Source: Bradyrhizobium valentinum (GTDB lineage Bacteria > Pseudomonadota > Alphaproteobacteria > Rhizobiales > Xanthobacteraceae). From it: a stretch of 58,054 bases of DNA. Of this stretch, positions 26,477 to 35,707 are shown one piece after another (the first letter of the stretch is position 1; each line of letters starts with the position of its first letter). Under the pieces are notes generated by a model that searched no databases, was not told the origin of the DNA, and saw only the letters and a list, made by a program, of their open reading frames with translations. The position numbers and the translations under genes were made by a program. The stretch covers positions 1 through 58,054 of the forward strand of contig NZ_LLXX01000060.1 of NCBI RefSeq assembly GCF_001440405.1, given 5' to 3'.

Positions 26477-27862
26477 CTAGATGCTGGCGGACGACTCACG
26501 GCGTTGCCGGGCTACTAGCAACGCGTCGACGTCAGACGACCGCACCACCGTCCCGTCATGGGCGAAAGTCTCGTGGTTGGCCTCGATCGTCCCGTGGTCG
26601 TAGAGGTAATTGACCATGATACCGAAGGATTCCTCGATGCCGCGCGGCGCGGCATTGCCGAGCCAGTTGATGCGCTCCAGCCGCGCGCCGTTGCCGAGAT
26701 GGAAGCGCGCGACCGGATCGATCGGCGGCTTCGATGAGACCTGGCGCGTCAGGTAGGTCGCGCAATGACGCATCAGCCAGGGACGCAGCGCCTCGCTCCG
26801 TGACGCGTCGCGCCACCACCCGTCGGTCTTGAGTTCAGCCAATGCCGCCGTCTCGGCCTCGCCCGCGTCTGCCAGCGCGCCCGTCAGCCAGCGTCGAAAG
26901 CCCGGTACCGGCGACAGAGTGGAGAAACGGGTCAAATGCGGCAGCTCGGCCTTCAACTCCTCCACCACCTGCTTGATCAGGAAATTGCCGAACGAAACGC
27001 CGCGCAGGCCGTCCTGGCAATTCGAGATCGAATAGAAGATCGCGGTGTCCGCGCGCTGCGCCCGTTGCCGCGCAGCGTCATCATCGCCGTCCTGGACCAG
27101 CAGCGGCTGCACCGCTCCAGCAAGCCCCTGCACCAGCGCGACTTCAACGAAGATCAGGGGCTCGCCCGGCAGTGCCGGATGAAAGAAAGCAAAGCAGCGG
27201 CGATCGGGCGCCAGGCGGCGGCGCAGATCATCCCAGCCCTGAATCTCGTGCACCGCCTCGTAGGCGATCAGCTTGTCGAGCAGCGCTGCCGGCGACTGCC
27301 AGTCGATCCGCCGCAGTTCGAGAAAGCCGCGGTTGAACCAGGATGCGAACAGATGCTTGAGATCGCCATCCAGCGACTTCAGCGCCGGCTCGTCGCGGAG
27401 ATGCGCCGTCAGCTCCTTGCGCATGGCGACGAGTGCGCTGGTACCGCCGGTTGCCATGTTCATTCGCCGCAACAGCTCCTGCCGCGGCGGATCGGCTGCC
27501 TGTGCCAGCTGCGCTGCGCTCTCGGCCGTGGCGCCGGCAAGATAGGCTTGCGCGGCCACCCGCAGCGCGGCGGCGTCGGGCAGGAAGTTGGTGGCGAGAT
27601 GGCGGTGGAAGTGGCGGCGATCGTCGGTGTCGAGGTCCCGCAGGACGTCGTGGAGTTCGCGCGCGACCACCGCGCCGGAGGCTTCGCCGCGTTCCGACAG
27701 CAAGGCCGCCGCGAGCCGTTTCGCCTGATCGAGCGGCGCGATTGCATCGTGCGCCGATCCGGCCTCGGCGCTGCTGCGCAGGCCGAGCGAAATCCGAAGC
27801 CGCTCCAGCCAGGACGGCCCCGGCTGCGCGTCGCGAAAACTGCTGGTTCGGACGTTCTTCAT
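26477..27862 (-). CDS. Malonyl-CoA decarboxylase
   Basis: Decarboxylates malonyl-CoA to acetyl-CoA and CO2. 461 aa, similar to the Rhizobium MatA type. The catalytic serine lies in FYSISNCQDGLRGVSFGNF and the histidine in FHLGNGARLERINWLGN, both as in characterised MCDs. The N-terminal half is the helical domain. It starts 32 bases after the stop of the MdcA-like gene on the same strand, so the two are very probably one transcript. With the CoA-transferase it would form a cycle in which acetyl-CoA is regenerated while malonate is turned into acetate and CO2. Confidence 0.93.
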   Translation of the reverse strand: MKNVRTSSFRDAQPGPSWLERLRISLGLRSSAEAGSAHDAIAPLDQAKRLAAALLSERGEASGAVVARELHDVLRDLDTDDRRHFHRHLATNFLPDAAALRVAAQAYLAGATAESAAQLAQAADPPRQELLRRMNMATGGTSALVAMRKELTAHLRDEPALKSLDGDLKHLFASWFNRGFLELRRIDWQSPAALLDKLIAYEAVHEIQGWDDLRRRLAPDRRCFAFFHPALPGEPLIFVEVALVQGLAGAVQPLLVQDGDDDAARQRAQRADTAIFYSISNCQDGLRGVSFGNFLIKQVVEELKAELPHLTRFSTLSPVPGFRRWLTGALADAGEAETAALAELKTDGWWRDASRSEALRPWLMRHCATYLTRQVSSKPPIDPVARFHLGNGARLERINWLGNAAPRGIEESFGIMVNYLYDHGTIEANHETFAHDGTVVRSSDVDALLVARQRRESSASI

Positions 27863-27894
27863 GACGCTATCCTTCTGCGGAATGGATCGTCGGC

Positions 27895-29565
27895 TTAGTG
27901 GACGTCGGCCGTTGCGGGCTTTGCGACTGACGGCCGAAGGAATTTCGCCGGCGGCGCGTAAAGTCCGCCGGAGCAGGCGACGAGATCGCCGAGCGTCTGC
28001 GCGGCGAGCAGATCGCGATTTGCCGTTGTTGTGTCGATGCCGAGATCGGACGGCCGCATCACGATGCCGCGCCTGCGCAAATCCTCGGTCACGCCGGCCG
28101 ACCCCGCGCGCCCGAATTCGGTGTCACCGGCAATGGCGCGCAGCGCCGCCGCGCGTTCCTCCGCAGAGCGGCAAAGCAGGAGATTTGCGACACCTTCCTC
28201 GGTGATCACATGCGTGACGTCATCGCCGTAGATCATCACCGGCGGCAATGCGAAGCCCGCGGCCGCCGCCAGGTCGAACGCATCCAGCCGTTCGACAAAG
28301 CTCGGCGCGCCGGTCGGCTGCCGGGTCTGGACCATCTGCACGACCAGCTTGCGCCCGCGGATGGTTTCGCCGGCCTCCCTTCCCGCGCGCAACCAGGCCG
28401 GACTGTCGTGCCGCCTGCCGCGCGCATCGGCGCCCATATTTGGCGCGCCGCCGAAGCCGGTGATTCGGTCCTTCGTCGCCGTGGAGCTGTTACCCCCAGC
28501 GTCGATCTGCAGGGTGCCGCCGATGAAGAGGTCGCAGGCATATTGCCCGGCGACCTGGGCCAGCGCGCGGTTCGAGCGCAAACTACCGTCACTGCCCACC
28601 GGAAACACGTCGGCACGCTCCGACATGTATCGCTCCATGCCGAGCTCGGAGCCGAAGCAATAGACGTTGTCGACGAAGCCGGCCTCGATCGCCGGAATCA
28701 GCGTCGGATGCGGATTGAGCACGAAGTGTCGTGCGACCTTTCCCTTTAATCCGCGCGCCGCGGCGAAGGTCGGAAGGATCAATTCGATCGCTGCCGTGGC
28801 GTAACCGATGCCGTGATTGAGCCGCTGTACTTCGTAGGGCTCATAGACGGCGGCAATCGCCATCATCGCCATCAGGACGTTCTGGTCGCGAACTTTTGCG
28901 GGATCCCGCGTGAACAGGGGCTCGATGAGGTATGGCTTTGGGCCCGGGACGACGAAGTCGACCCAGTCGCCGGGAATGTCGACCCGCGGCAAGCGATCGA
29001 CGATCTGATTGACCTGTGCCACCACGATCCCGCCGCGGAAGGCGGTCGCCTCGCTGATGACAGGCGTGTCCTCGGTGTTCGGACCCGTGTAGAGGTTGCC
29101 GTCGCGGTCGGCCTTGTCGGCCACGAGCAACGCAACGCGCGGGGTCAGGTCGACCAGCATCCTCCCGTAAAGTTCGAGATAAGTGTGGATCGCGCCGATC
29201 TTCAGCGAACCCGTCGCGACCAGTTCGGCGAGCTTGCGGCTTTGCGGGCCGGAGTAGGCAAAGTCGAGCCGGCTGGCGATGCCGCGCTCAAACACCGCGA
29301 GGTGATCGGGCAAGGCCAGCACCGACTGCACCATGTGCAGATCATGCAGCCGCGCAGGATCGGCTTTGGCGAGTGCCGCAGCGAGAAAATCGGCCTGCTT
29401 CTGATTATCGCCTTCGACCGCGACGCGGTCGAAGGGCTCGATGACAGCCTCGAGCAGCGCCGTGGCGCGATCGGGCGGACAGATTTTTCCGTCGCCGCAG
29501 ACCGATTGAGCCCTGCGCAGGCGATCGCCGCGGTTTGTGGATCTCCGGGTCGGTTGTTGTGACAT
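27895..29565 (-). CDS. mdcA: Malonate CoA-transferase (malonate decarboxylase alpha subunit, MdcA-like)
   Basis: 556-aa member of the MdcA family. In malonate decarboxylase complexes MdcA exchanges the acyl carrier protein of acetyl-ACP to malonate. Diagnostic stretches are CPPDRATALLEAVIEPFDRVAVEGDNQKQ (split here by eye), LYTGPNTEDTPVISEATAF, FIGGTLQIDAGGNSSTATK and DDVTHVITEEGVANLLLC. ATG 29565 (MSQQPTRR) has AAGGG 7 nt upstream; a longer frame from 29604 is less likely. The partners mdcB-mdcH are absent and a malonyl-CoA decarboxylase follows instead, so free CoA rather than ACP is the probable carrier (inference). Confidence 0.88.
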   Translation of the reverse strand: MSQQPTRRSTNRGDRLRRAQSVCGDGKICPPDRATALLEAVIEPFDRVAVEGDNQKQADFLAAALAKADPARLHDLHMVQSVLALPDHLAVFERGIASRLDFAYSGPQSRKLAELVATGSLKIGAIHTYLELYGRMLVDLTPRVALLVADKADRDGNLYTGPNTEDTPVISEATAFRGGIVVAQVNQIVDRLPRVDIPGDWVDFVVPGPKPYLIEPLFTRDPAKVRDQNVLMAMMAIAAVYEPYEVQRLNHGIGYATAAIELILPTFAAARGLKGKVARHFVLNPHPTLIPAIEAGFVDNVYCFGSELGMERYMSERADVFPVGSDGSLRSNRALAQVAGQYACDLFIGGTLQIDAGGNSSTATKDRITGFGGAPNMGADARGRRHDSPAWLRAGREAGETIRGRKLVVQMVQTRQPTGAPSFVERLDAFDLAAAAGFALPPVMIYGDDVTHVITEEGVANLLLCRSAEERAAALRAIAGDTEFGRAGSAGVTEDLRRRGIVMRPSDLGIDTTTANRDLLAAQTLGDLVACSGGLYAPPAKFLRPSVAKPATADVH

Positions 29566-29623
29566 CGTGAGCCCTTTTCGATGGTCCGGGATACCGATGC
29601 CCAAACGTAGGGACGGGACATTG

Positions 29624-29647
29624 ATTACAGAAACAATATTTTGTAAT
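29624..29647. promoter_or_regulatory. Candidate LysR operator between mdcA and its regulator
   Basis: Perfect inverted repeat ATTACA-N12-TGTAAT in an AT-rich patch of the 113-base divergent intergenic region. Size and position, about 30 bases before the regulator start, fit a LysR recognition site. Confidence 0.55.
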
Positions 29648-29678
29648 ATGATTGATCGTAAAAGACGATCAGTTGGCC

Positions 29679-30557
29679 ATGCTCGAATTCGATCTCCTCC
29701 GCACCTTCGTCGCAGTGGCCGATTGCGGCGGCTTCCACCGTGCGGCCGAACAGCTCCACCTGACGCAGTCGACGGTAAGCCAGCAGATCAAGCGCCTCGA
29801 ACTCGAGACCAGGCGGCCGCTGTTCCGTCGCACCACGCGGACGGTCGCGTTGACCGACGACGGCGAGATGCTGCTGGATGACGCGCGGCGCCTTTTGCAG
29901 CTCGAAGAAGCGGCGCGGCGCCGCCTCAACGCCCCGCAACTATCCGGCATGGTGCGCCTGGGCGCGGTCGAGGAAGTTGCCAGCGGTTCGCTGCCGCCCG
30001 CGCTCGGCCGCTTCGCCAAATTGCATCCGAACGTGAAGCTCGAGGTCCAGATCGGCGTCAGTTCCGAGCTGATCGGACAGCTCGACGCCGGACGGCTCGA
30101 CGTGGTGCTGGCCAAGCGTCCGATCGGCACATCACGCGGGCGTCTTGCATGGCGCGAGCCGCTGTTGTGGACCGCCGCAGACGCCTTCGAGCTCGCTCCT
30201 GGGGCCCCGTTGCCGCTGGCGCTGTACCGCGAGCATTCGGTGTCCCGTGAGGCGGCGCTTCAGGCGCTGCGCACCAGCGATCTTTCCTGGGAGATCGTCT
30301 ACACCAGCCCCAGCCTGACCGGCGTCCGCGCCGCAGGCCTGGCCGGGCTTGCCGTCACCCCCTTGCCCGTCAGCGCCATCGTCGGCGGGTTGCGCGTTCT
30401 CGGCGCGGCGGAGGGCCTGCCGCGCCTGCCGGATCTCGAATTCGCGATCTTTGAAAGGGATCGGCCCATGGCAGCAGCGGCGGCGCTGGCTGCAACGCTC
30501 TCAACTCTTGCGCCCGTTGCAGATCATCCCGCTCGCGGGGCCAAGAAGCGCAGCTAG
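29679..30557 (+). CDS. LysR-family transcriptional regulator
   Basis: 292-aa regulator. N-terminal winged HTH at residues 1-60 (LEFDLLRTFVAVADCGGFHRAAEQ, split here, then LTQSTVSQQIKRLE), then a periplasmic-binding-like effector domain. ATG 29679 chosen to match the usual LysR start; the TTG at 29652 adds nine residues. Transcribed divergently from mdcA/malonyl-CoA decarboxylase, the standard layout for a LysR activator of a catabolic operon, so malonate or malonyl-CoA is the likely effector (inference). Confidence 0.9.
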   Translation: MLEFDLLRTFVAVADCGGFHRAAEQLHLTQSTVSQQIKRLELETRRPLFRRTTRTVALTDDGEMLLDDARRLLQLEEAARRRLNAPQLSGMVRLGAVEEVASGSLPPALGRFAKLHPNVKLEVQIGVSSELIGQLDAGRLDVVLAKRPIGTSRGRLAWREPLLWTAADAFELAPGAPLPLALYREHSVSREAALQALRTSDLSWEIVYTSPSLTGVRAAGLAGLAVTPLPVSAIVGGLRVLGAAEGLPRLPDLEFAIFERDRPMAAAAALAATLSTLAPVADHPARGAKKRS

Positions 30558-30561
30558 CGCA

Positions 30562-30575
30562 TTGATCCCGATCAA
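30562..30575. promoter_or_regulatory. FixK/FNR-type box upstream of hemA
   Basis: TTGATCCCGATCAA is a perfect dyad matching TTGAT-N4-ATCAA. It begins a few bases after the LysR stop and lies about 133 bases before the hemA ATG. Bradyrhizobium hemA is known to be induced by low oxygen through FixLJ/FixK-type control, which fits. Confidence 0.8.
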
Positions 30576-30701
30576 CATTTACTCCGCCTAGGTAGCATCC
30601 CGGAGCCGCGCTCAAATGTGGGATTTCGCGTAGACACCAAAGCTGGAAAAGCTCTAAAAAGAGCCCACGCCAATCCGGCCGGTTCCGTTCCAGGTCTAGT
30701 G

Positions 30702-31931
30702 ATGGATTACAGCAAATTCTTCAGCACCGCCCTCAACCGCCTGCATGACGAGCGGCGCTACCGCGTTTTCGCCGACCTCGAACGGATCGCAGGACGCTTC
30801 CCGCATGCGGTCTGGCACTCCCCGAAGGGGCAGCGCAATGTCGTGATCTGGTGCTCCAACGACTACCTCGGCATGGGGCAGCACCCCAAAGTGGTCGGCG
30901 CCATGGTGGAGACCGCGACCCGCGTCGGCACCGGCGCCGGCGGCACCCGCAACATCGCCGGCACCCATCATCCGCTGGTGCAGCTCGAACAGGAACTGGC
31001 GGATCTGCACGGCAAGCAGGCTTCCCTGCTGTTCACCTCCGGCTACGTCTCGAACCAGACCGGCATCTCGACGATCGCAAAGCTCATTCCGAACTGCCTG
31101 ATCCTGTCGGACGCGCTGAACCACAATTCGATGATCGAAGGCGTCCGCCAGGCCGGCTGCGAGCGGCAGATCTTCCGCCACAACGATCTTGCGCATCTGG
31201 AAGATCTCCTGGTCGCGGCGGGTCCCGACCGGCCCAAGCTGATCGCCTGCGAGAGCCTCTACTCGATGGACGGCGACGTCGCCCCACTCGCCAAAATCTG
31301 CGATCTCGCCGAGAAATACGGCGCCATGACCTATGTCGATGAGGTCCATGCAGTCGGCATGTACGGCCCGCGCGGCGGCGGCATCGCCGAGCGCGACGGC
31401 GTCATGCATCGCATCGACGTGCTCGAAGGCACGCTCGCCAAGGCCTTCGGCTGCCTCGGCGGCTACATCGCGGGCAACGCAGAGATCATCGATGCGGTCC
31501 GCTCCTACGCGCCGGGCTTCATCTTCACCACCGCGCTGCCGCCGGCGATCTGCTCGGCTGCCACCGCTGCGATACGGCATCTGAAAACCTCGAACTGGGA
31601 ACGCGAGCGCCACCAGGACCGCGCCGCCCGGGTCAAGGCGATCCTCAATGCTGCCGGCCTGCCTGTGATGTCGAACGACACCCACATCGTGCCGCTGTTC
31701 GTCGGCGACCCCGAAAAGTGCAAGCAGGCGTCCGATATCCTCTTGGAGGAGCACGGCATCTACATCCAGCCGATCAACTATCCGACGGTGGCCAAGGGTA
31801 CCGAGCGGCTGCGGATCACGCCCTCGCCCTACCATGACGACGGCCTGATCGACCGGCTTGCGGAAGCGCTGCTGCAGGTCTGGGACCGCCTCGGGCTGCC
31901 GCTGAAGCAGAAATCGCTGGCGGCCGAGTAG
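30702..31931 (+). CDS. hemA: 5-aminolevulinate synthase
   Basis: PLP enzyme that condenses glycine and succinyl-CoA to 5-aminolevulinate, the first step of heme synthesis by the C4 pathway; cytoplasmic. 409 aa, the standard alphaproteobacterial length, beginning [11 protein letters not shown]. The glycine-rich [18 protein letters not shown] region, the [11 protein letters not shown] motif, the [15 protein letters not shown] aspartate site and the PLP lysine K247 in EGTLAKAFG are all present. ATG 30702 chosen over an upstream frame because only this start matches the family. The FixK-type box upstream predicts induction at low oxygen. Confidence 0.97.
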   Translation: MDYSKFFSTALNRLHDERRYRVFADLERIAGRFPHAVWHSPKGQRNVVIWCSNDYLGMGQHPKVVGAMVETATRVGTGAGGTRNIAGTHHPLVQLEQELADLHGKQASLLFTSGYVSNQTGISTIAKLIPNCLILSDALNHNSMIEGVRQAGCERQIFRHNDLAHLEDLLVAAGPDRPKLIACESLYSMDGDVAPLAKICDLAEKYGAMTYVDEVHAVGMYGPRGGGIAERDGVMHRIDVLEGTLAKAFGCLGGYIAGNAEIIDAVRSYAPGFIFTTALPPAICSAATAAIRHLKTSNWERERHQDRAARVKAILNAAGLPVMSNDTHIVPLFVGDPEKCKQASDILLEEHGIYIQPINYPTVAKGTERLRITPSPYHDDGLIDRLAEALLQVWDRLGLPLKQKSLAAE

Positions 31932-31958
31932 CCCTACCCGCCTAATCGCTGGAATTTC

Positions 31959-31985
31959 GGCCGGTAGCGCGGTGCGCTGCCGGCC
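31959..31985 (+). terminator. Hairpin after hemA
   Basis: GGCCGGTAGCGC (31959-31970) and GCGCTGCCGGCC (31974-31985), 12-bp stem with one G-T pair and a 3-base loop, 28 bases past the stop. Only a weak T-rich stretch follows. Confidence 0.55.
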
Positions 31986-32099
31986 CAAAGCGTTTATACT
32001 GCCCTCTTCCGGCCATATGTTCCGGCTTTGGCGCTCGCGTCCGGCCAGTGTGAAGGAAAGCACGTCCGCATCAAGTGCCGGACAGGGAGACCCGCAGCG

Positions 32100-35000
32100 A
32101 TGCTGCACGATTGGGGCGTAATCGCCGCCGCGTTCGCCTATATCGGATTACTGTTCGTCGTCGCCAGCTATGGCGACCGCCTGTCGCCGAGCCAGCGTGG
32201 CCGCGCCAGCATGCTGATCTATCCGCTGTCGCTGGCGATCTATTGCACCTCCTGGACCTTCTTCGGTTCAGTCGGCTTCGCCACCCGCACCAGCGTCGAT
32301 TTCCTTGCGATCTATGTCGGCCCGATCCTGATGATCGGGCTTTGCACGCCGCTGCTGCGGCGCGTGATCCAGCTCGCCAAATCGCAGAACATCACCTCGA
32401 TCGCCGACTTCATCGCGGCACGCTACGGCAAGAGCCAGGCGGTCGCCGCCACCGTGGCTGTCATCGCGATTGTCGGCTCGGTGCCTTACATCGCACTGCA
32501 GCTCAAGGCGGTGGCGTCCTCGCTGGAAACGATCCTGAGCGAGGACAAAGTGTTCTTCTCCTCGATCCCGATCATCGGCGACATCGCGCTGGTCGTGACC
32601 CTGGCGATGGCGGCATTCGCGGTGCTGTTCGGCACCCGCCAGACCGACGCCACCGAGCACCAGCACGGCCTGATGCTGGCGATCGCCACCGAATCCATCG
32701 TCAAGCTGGTGGCCTTCATCGCCGCCGGCGCCTTCGTCACCTTCTGGATGTTCACGCCCGTCGAACTGATCGAACGCGCGATGAAAACCCCGGAGGCGGT
32801 GCGCGCCATCAGCTACGTGCCGTCGATCGGAAATTTCCTGACGATGACGCTACTGTCGTTCTGCGCGATCATGCTGCTGCCGCGGCAATTCCACGTCAGC
32901 GTGGTCGAGAATTCCAGCCCTGAGGAGGTCCGCCGCGCACGCTGGCTGTTCCCGCTCTATCTGGTCGCCATCAACCTGTTCGTGATTCCGATCGCAATCG
33001 CCGGTCTCGTCACCTTCCCGTTCGGCGCCGTCGAGAGCGACATGTATGTGCTGGCGCTGCCGATCGAGGCCAATTCCGCGCTGCTCAGCATTGCCGTGTT
33101 CGTCGGCGGCCTATCGGCCGCGACCGCGATGGTGATCGTGGAATGCGTCGCGCTCTCCATCATGGTCTCCAACGATATCGTGCTGCCGATGGTGCTGCAG
33201 GGAAGCCCCGGGGCACGCGACGGCAGCAAGGCTTTCGGCGACTTCCTGCTCAAGATACGGCGCTTCGCGATCTTCGCCATCATGGTGATGGCGTATTTCT
33301 ATTATCGCGCGCTCGGCAATACCCAGTTGGCTGCGATCGGCCTGTTGTCGTTCGCAGCGCTAGCGCAACTGGCGCCGGCCTTCTTCGGCGGCCTGTTCTG
33401 GCGGCAGGGAACCGCACGCGGGGCGATGGGCGGCATGCTGGTCGGCGTAGCGGTGTGGTTCTACACGCTATTCCTGCCGAGCTTCCTGGAAGGCAATCCG
33501 GCCGGTCTCTTATTCTTGCAGCAAGGCCCGTTCGGCATCACGGCGCTGCGTCCGCAAGCGTTGCTCGGCACCGATCTGCCGCCGCTGATGCATGGCGTGT
33601 TCTGGTCACTCTCGCTCAACATCCTGACCTATGTCCTGATGTCGCTCGCGCGCCAGCCATCCTCGATCGAGCGGCTGCAGGCCGACCTGTTCGTGCCGAA
33701 CACGCTGACGCCGATTGCCCCGACCTTCCGGCGCTGGCGCACCACGGTGACCGTGCAGGACATCCAGAGCACGGTGGCGCAATATCTCGGTCCCGAGCGC
33801 GCGGCCCAAGCCTTCGAGAACTTTGCCGCCGATCATCCCGGCCATCTCGATCCGGCCGCGCCCGCTGATTTCGAGTTGCTGCAGTACGCCGAACGCCTGA
33901 TCGCCTCCTCGATCGGGGCAGCCTCCTCGCGCCTGGTGATGTCGCTTCTGCTGCGCAAGCGCACCGTCTCCGCCAAGGCTGCCCTGAAGCTGCTCGACGA
34001 TTCCCACGCGGCGCTGCATTTCAACCGCGAAATCCTGCAGACCGCGCTCAACCATGTGCGCCAGGGCATCGCGGTGTTCGACGCCGATCTGCAGTTGATC
34101 TGCTCGAACCGCCAGTTCGGCGAAATTCTTGCGCTGCCACCACAGCTCGTGCAGCTCGGCATTCCCTTGCAGGAAATCCTCGAATTCATGGCCGCGGTGA
34201 GCCCTCCCGGCGCCGGCGATCCCGACACGCTGCTGGAGCGGCGGCTGGACGCCTATACCACCGAGGGTGCGCCCTATCTGGAGCGCCTGCCCGACCGTCA
34301 CATGGTGATCGAGGTCCGCTCCAACCGGATGCCGGGCGGCGGCTTCGTCATCACCTTCTCCGACGTCACACCGAGCTTCGAGGCCGCCGAAGCGCTGGAG
34401 CGCGCCAATGCGACGCTGGAGAAGCGCGTGCGCGACCGCACCGAGGAGCTCACGCGCCTGAACTCAGAACTGGCGCAGGCCAAGAGCACCGCCGAGGACG
34501 CCAACATCTCGAAGACGCGGTTTCTGGCGGCCGCCAGCCACGACATTCTGCAGCCGCTCAATGCGGCGCGGCTGTACGTGACAAGCCTCGTCGAGCGGCA
34601 GAACGGCGGCGAGGATTCGCGCCTGGTCGAGAACATCGACGACTCGCTGGAGGCGATCGAGGAGATTCTCGGCGCGCTGCTCGACATCTCGCGGCTCGAT
34701 GCGGGGGCGATGACGACCTCTATCAGCAGCTTCAAGATGGCCGACCTGATGCGCTCGCTCGAGATCGAATTCGCGCCGATCGCCCGCGCCAAGGGGCTGG
34801 ACCTGACCTTCGTGCCCTGCTCGCTGGCGGCGCAATCCGACCGCTCGCTGCTGCGGCGGCTGTTGCAGAATTTCATCTCGAACGCCATCAAATACACCCC
34901 GCGCGGGCGCGTTTTGGTCGGCTGCCGCCGCCACGGACAGTCGCTGCAGATCGCAGTCTACGATACCGGCGTCGGCATTCCCGTGACGAAGCGCAGCGAG

Positions 35001-35615
35001 ATCTTCAAGGAGTTCCACCGCCTCGAGCAGGGCGCGCGGATCGCGCGCGGCCTCGGCCTTGGCCTCTCGATCGTCGAGCGACTGGCGCGCGTGCTCAATC
35101 ACGGCATCGCGATCGACGCCAACGTCAGCGGCGGCTCGGTGTTTTCGGTGACGGTGCCGATCGCCAAGGCGATCAACCATACCGCCGCCGTCACCAGCGC
35201 CACGCCGCTCTCCAAAACGCCGATAAGCGGCGCGCTGGTCGTCTGCATCGAGAACGATCCCGCGATCCTCGACGGCATGAAGACGCTGCTGACGGCCTGG
35301 GACGCCGAGGTGATCGCGGTGGCCGATCCCGAGGCCGCGATCGCGGCGATCGAATCCTCAGATGGAGGCGTGACCGGCCTTCTGGTCGACTATCACCTCG
35401 ACCGCGGCAACGGCGTCGCCGCGATCCGCGAGATCCGGCGCCGCTTCGGCGAAAACATTCCCGCCATCCTGATCACGGCCGATCGCAGCCCGAACGTCCG
35501 GGCGGCCGCGCGCGAGGAGAATATCGCGATCCTCAACAAGCCGGTAAAGCCGGCCTCGCTCCGCGCTTTGCTCGGCCAGTGGCGGGCGCAACAGATGGTG
35601 GCGGCGGCGGAGTAA
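32100..35615 (+). CDS. crbS: CrbS-type hybrid histidine kinase with sodium:solute symporter domain
   Basis: 1171-aa membrane sensor. Residues about 1-520 are a sodium:solute symporter (SLC5-like) domain with some 12-13 hydrophobic spans (SLAIYCTSWTFFGSVGFATR near the start). About 545-650 fits the STAC linker, then a PAS-like domain (NRQFGEILALPPQL), a coiled coil, HisKA with phospho-acceptor H814 in AASHDILQPLNA, HATPase motifs (NFISNAIKYTPRG, DTGVGIP, GLGLGLSIV) and a C-terminal receiver with D1097 in LLVDYHLD. ATG 32100 preceded by GGGAG. In Vibrio and Pseudomonas CrbS/CrbR controls acetate use; the convergent NarL-type regulator and nearby symporter support that here. Confidence 0.9.
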   Translation: MLHDWGVIAAAFAYIGLLFVVASYGDRLSPSQRGRASMLIYPLSLAIYCTSWTFFGSVGFATRTSVDFLAIYVGPILMIGLCTPLLRRVIQLAKSQNITSIADFIAARYGKSQAVAATVAVIAIVGSVPYIALQLKAVASSLETILSEDKVFFSSIPIIGDIALVVTLAMAAFAVLFGTRQTDATEHQHGLMLAIATESIVKLVAFIAAGAFVTFWMFTPVELIERAMKTPEAVRAISYVPSIGNFLTMTLLSFCAIMLLPRQFHVSVVENSSPEEVRRARWLFPLYLVAINLFVIPIAIAGLVTFPFGAVESDMYVLALPIEANSALLSIAVFVGGLSAATAMVIVECVALSIMVSNDIVLPMVLQGSPGARDGSKAFGDFLLKIRRFAIFAIMVMAYFYYRALGNTQLAAIGLLSFAALAQLAPAFFGGLFWRQGTARGAMGGMLVGVAVWFYTLFLPSFLEGNPAGLLFLQQGPFGITALRPQALLGTDLPPLMHGVFWSLSLNILTYVLMSLARQPSSIERLQADLFVPNTLTPIAPTFRRWRTTVTVQDIQSTVAQYLGPERAAQAFENFAADHPGHLDPAAPADFELLQYAERLIASSIGAASSRLVMSLLLRKRTVSAKAALKLLDDSHAALHFNREILQTALNHVRQGIAVFDADLQLICSNRQFGEILALPPQLVQLGIPLQEILEFMAAVSPPGAGDPDTLLERRLDAYTTEGAPYLERLPDRHMVIEVRSNRMPGGGFVITFSDVTPSFEAAEALERANATLEKRVRDRTEELTRLNSELAQAKSTAEDANISKTRFLAAASHDILQPLNAARLYVTSLVERQNGGEDSRLVENIDDSLEAIEEILGALLDISRLDAGAMTTSISSFKMADLMRSLEIEFAPIARAKGLDLTFVPCSLAAQSDRSLLRRLLQNFISNAIKYTPRGRVLVGCRRHGQSLQIAVYDTGVGIPVTKRSEIFKEFHRLEQGARIARGLGLGLSIVERLARVLNHGIAIDANVSGGSVFSVTVPIAKAINHTAAVTSATPLSKTPISGALVVCIENDPAILDGMKTLLTAWDAEVIAVADPEAAIAAIESSDGGVTGLLVDYHLDRGNGVAAIREIRRRFGENIPAILITADRSPNVRAAAREENIAILNKPVKPASLRALLGQWRAQQMVAAAE

Positions 35616-35621
35616 TACACA

Positions 35622-35699
35622 CCGTCATTCCGGGGCGATGCGTCAGCGTCGAACCCGGAATCTCGAGGTTCCGGGTTCGCTTCGCGCCCCGGAACGACG
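35622..35699. repeat. Palindromic repeat B, copy 5
   Basis: CCGTCATTCCGGGGCG on the left and CGCCCCGGAACGACG on the right with core CCCGGAATCTCGAGGTTCC. It fills almost the whole space between the convergent crbS and crbR genes and could act as a two-way terminator. Confidence 0.8.
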
Positions 35700-35707
35700 T
35701 GCCCTGA

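Noticed and set aside
27895..29565. Complete malonate decarboxylase (mdc) operon
   Set aside because: Only the alpha-subunit homologue is present; the genes on either side are malonyl-CoA decarboxylase and LysR.
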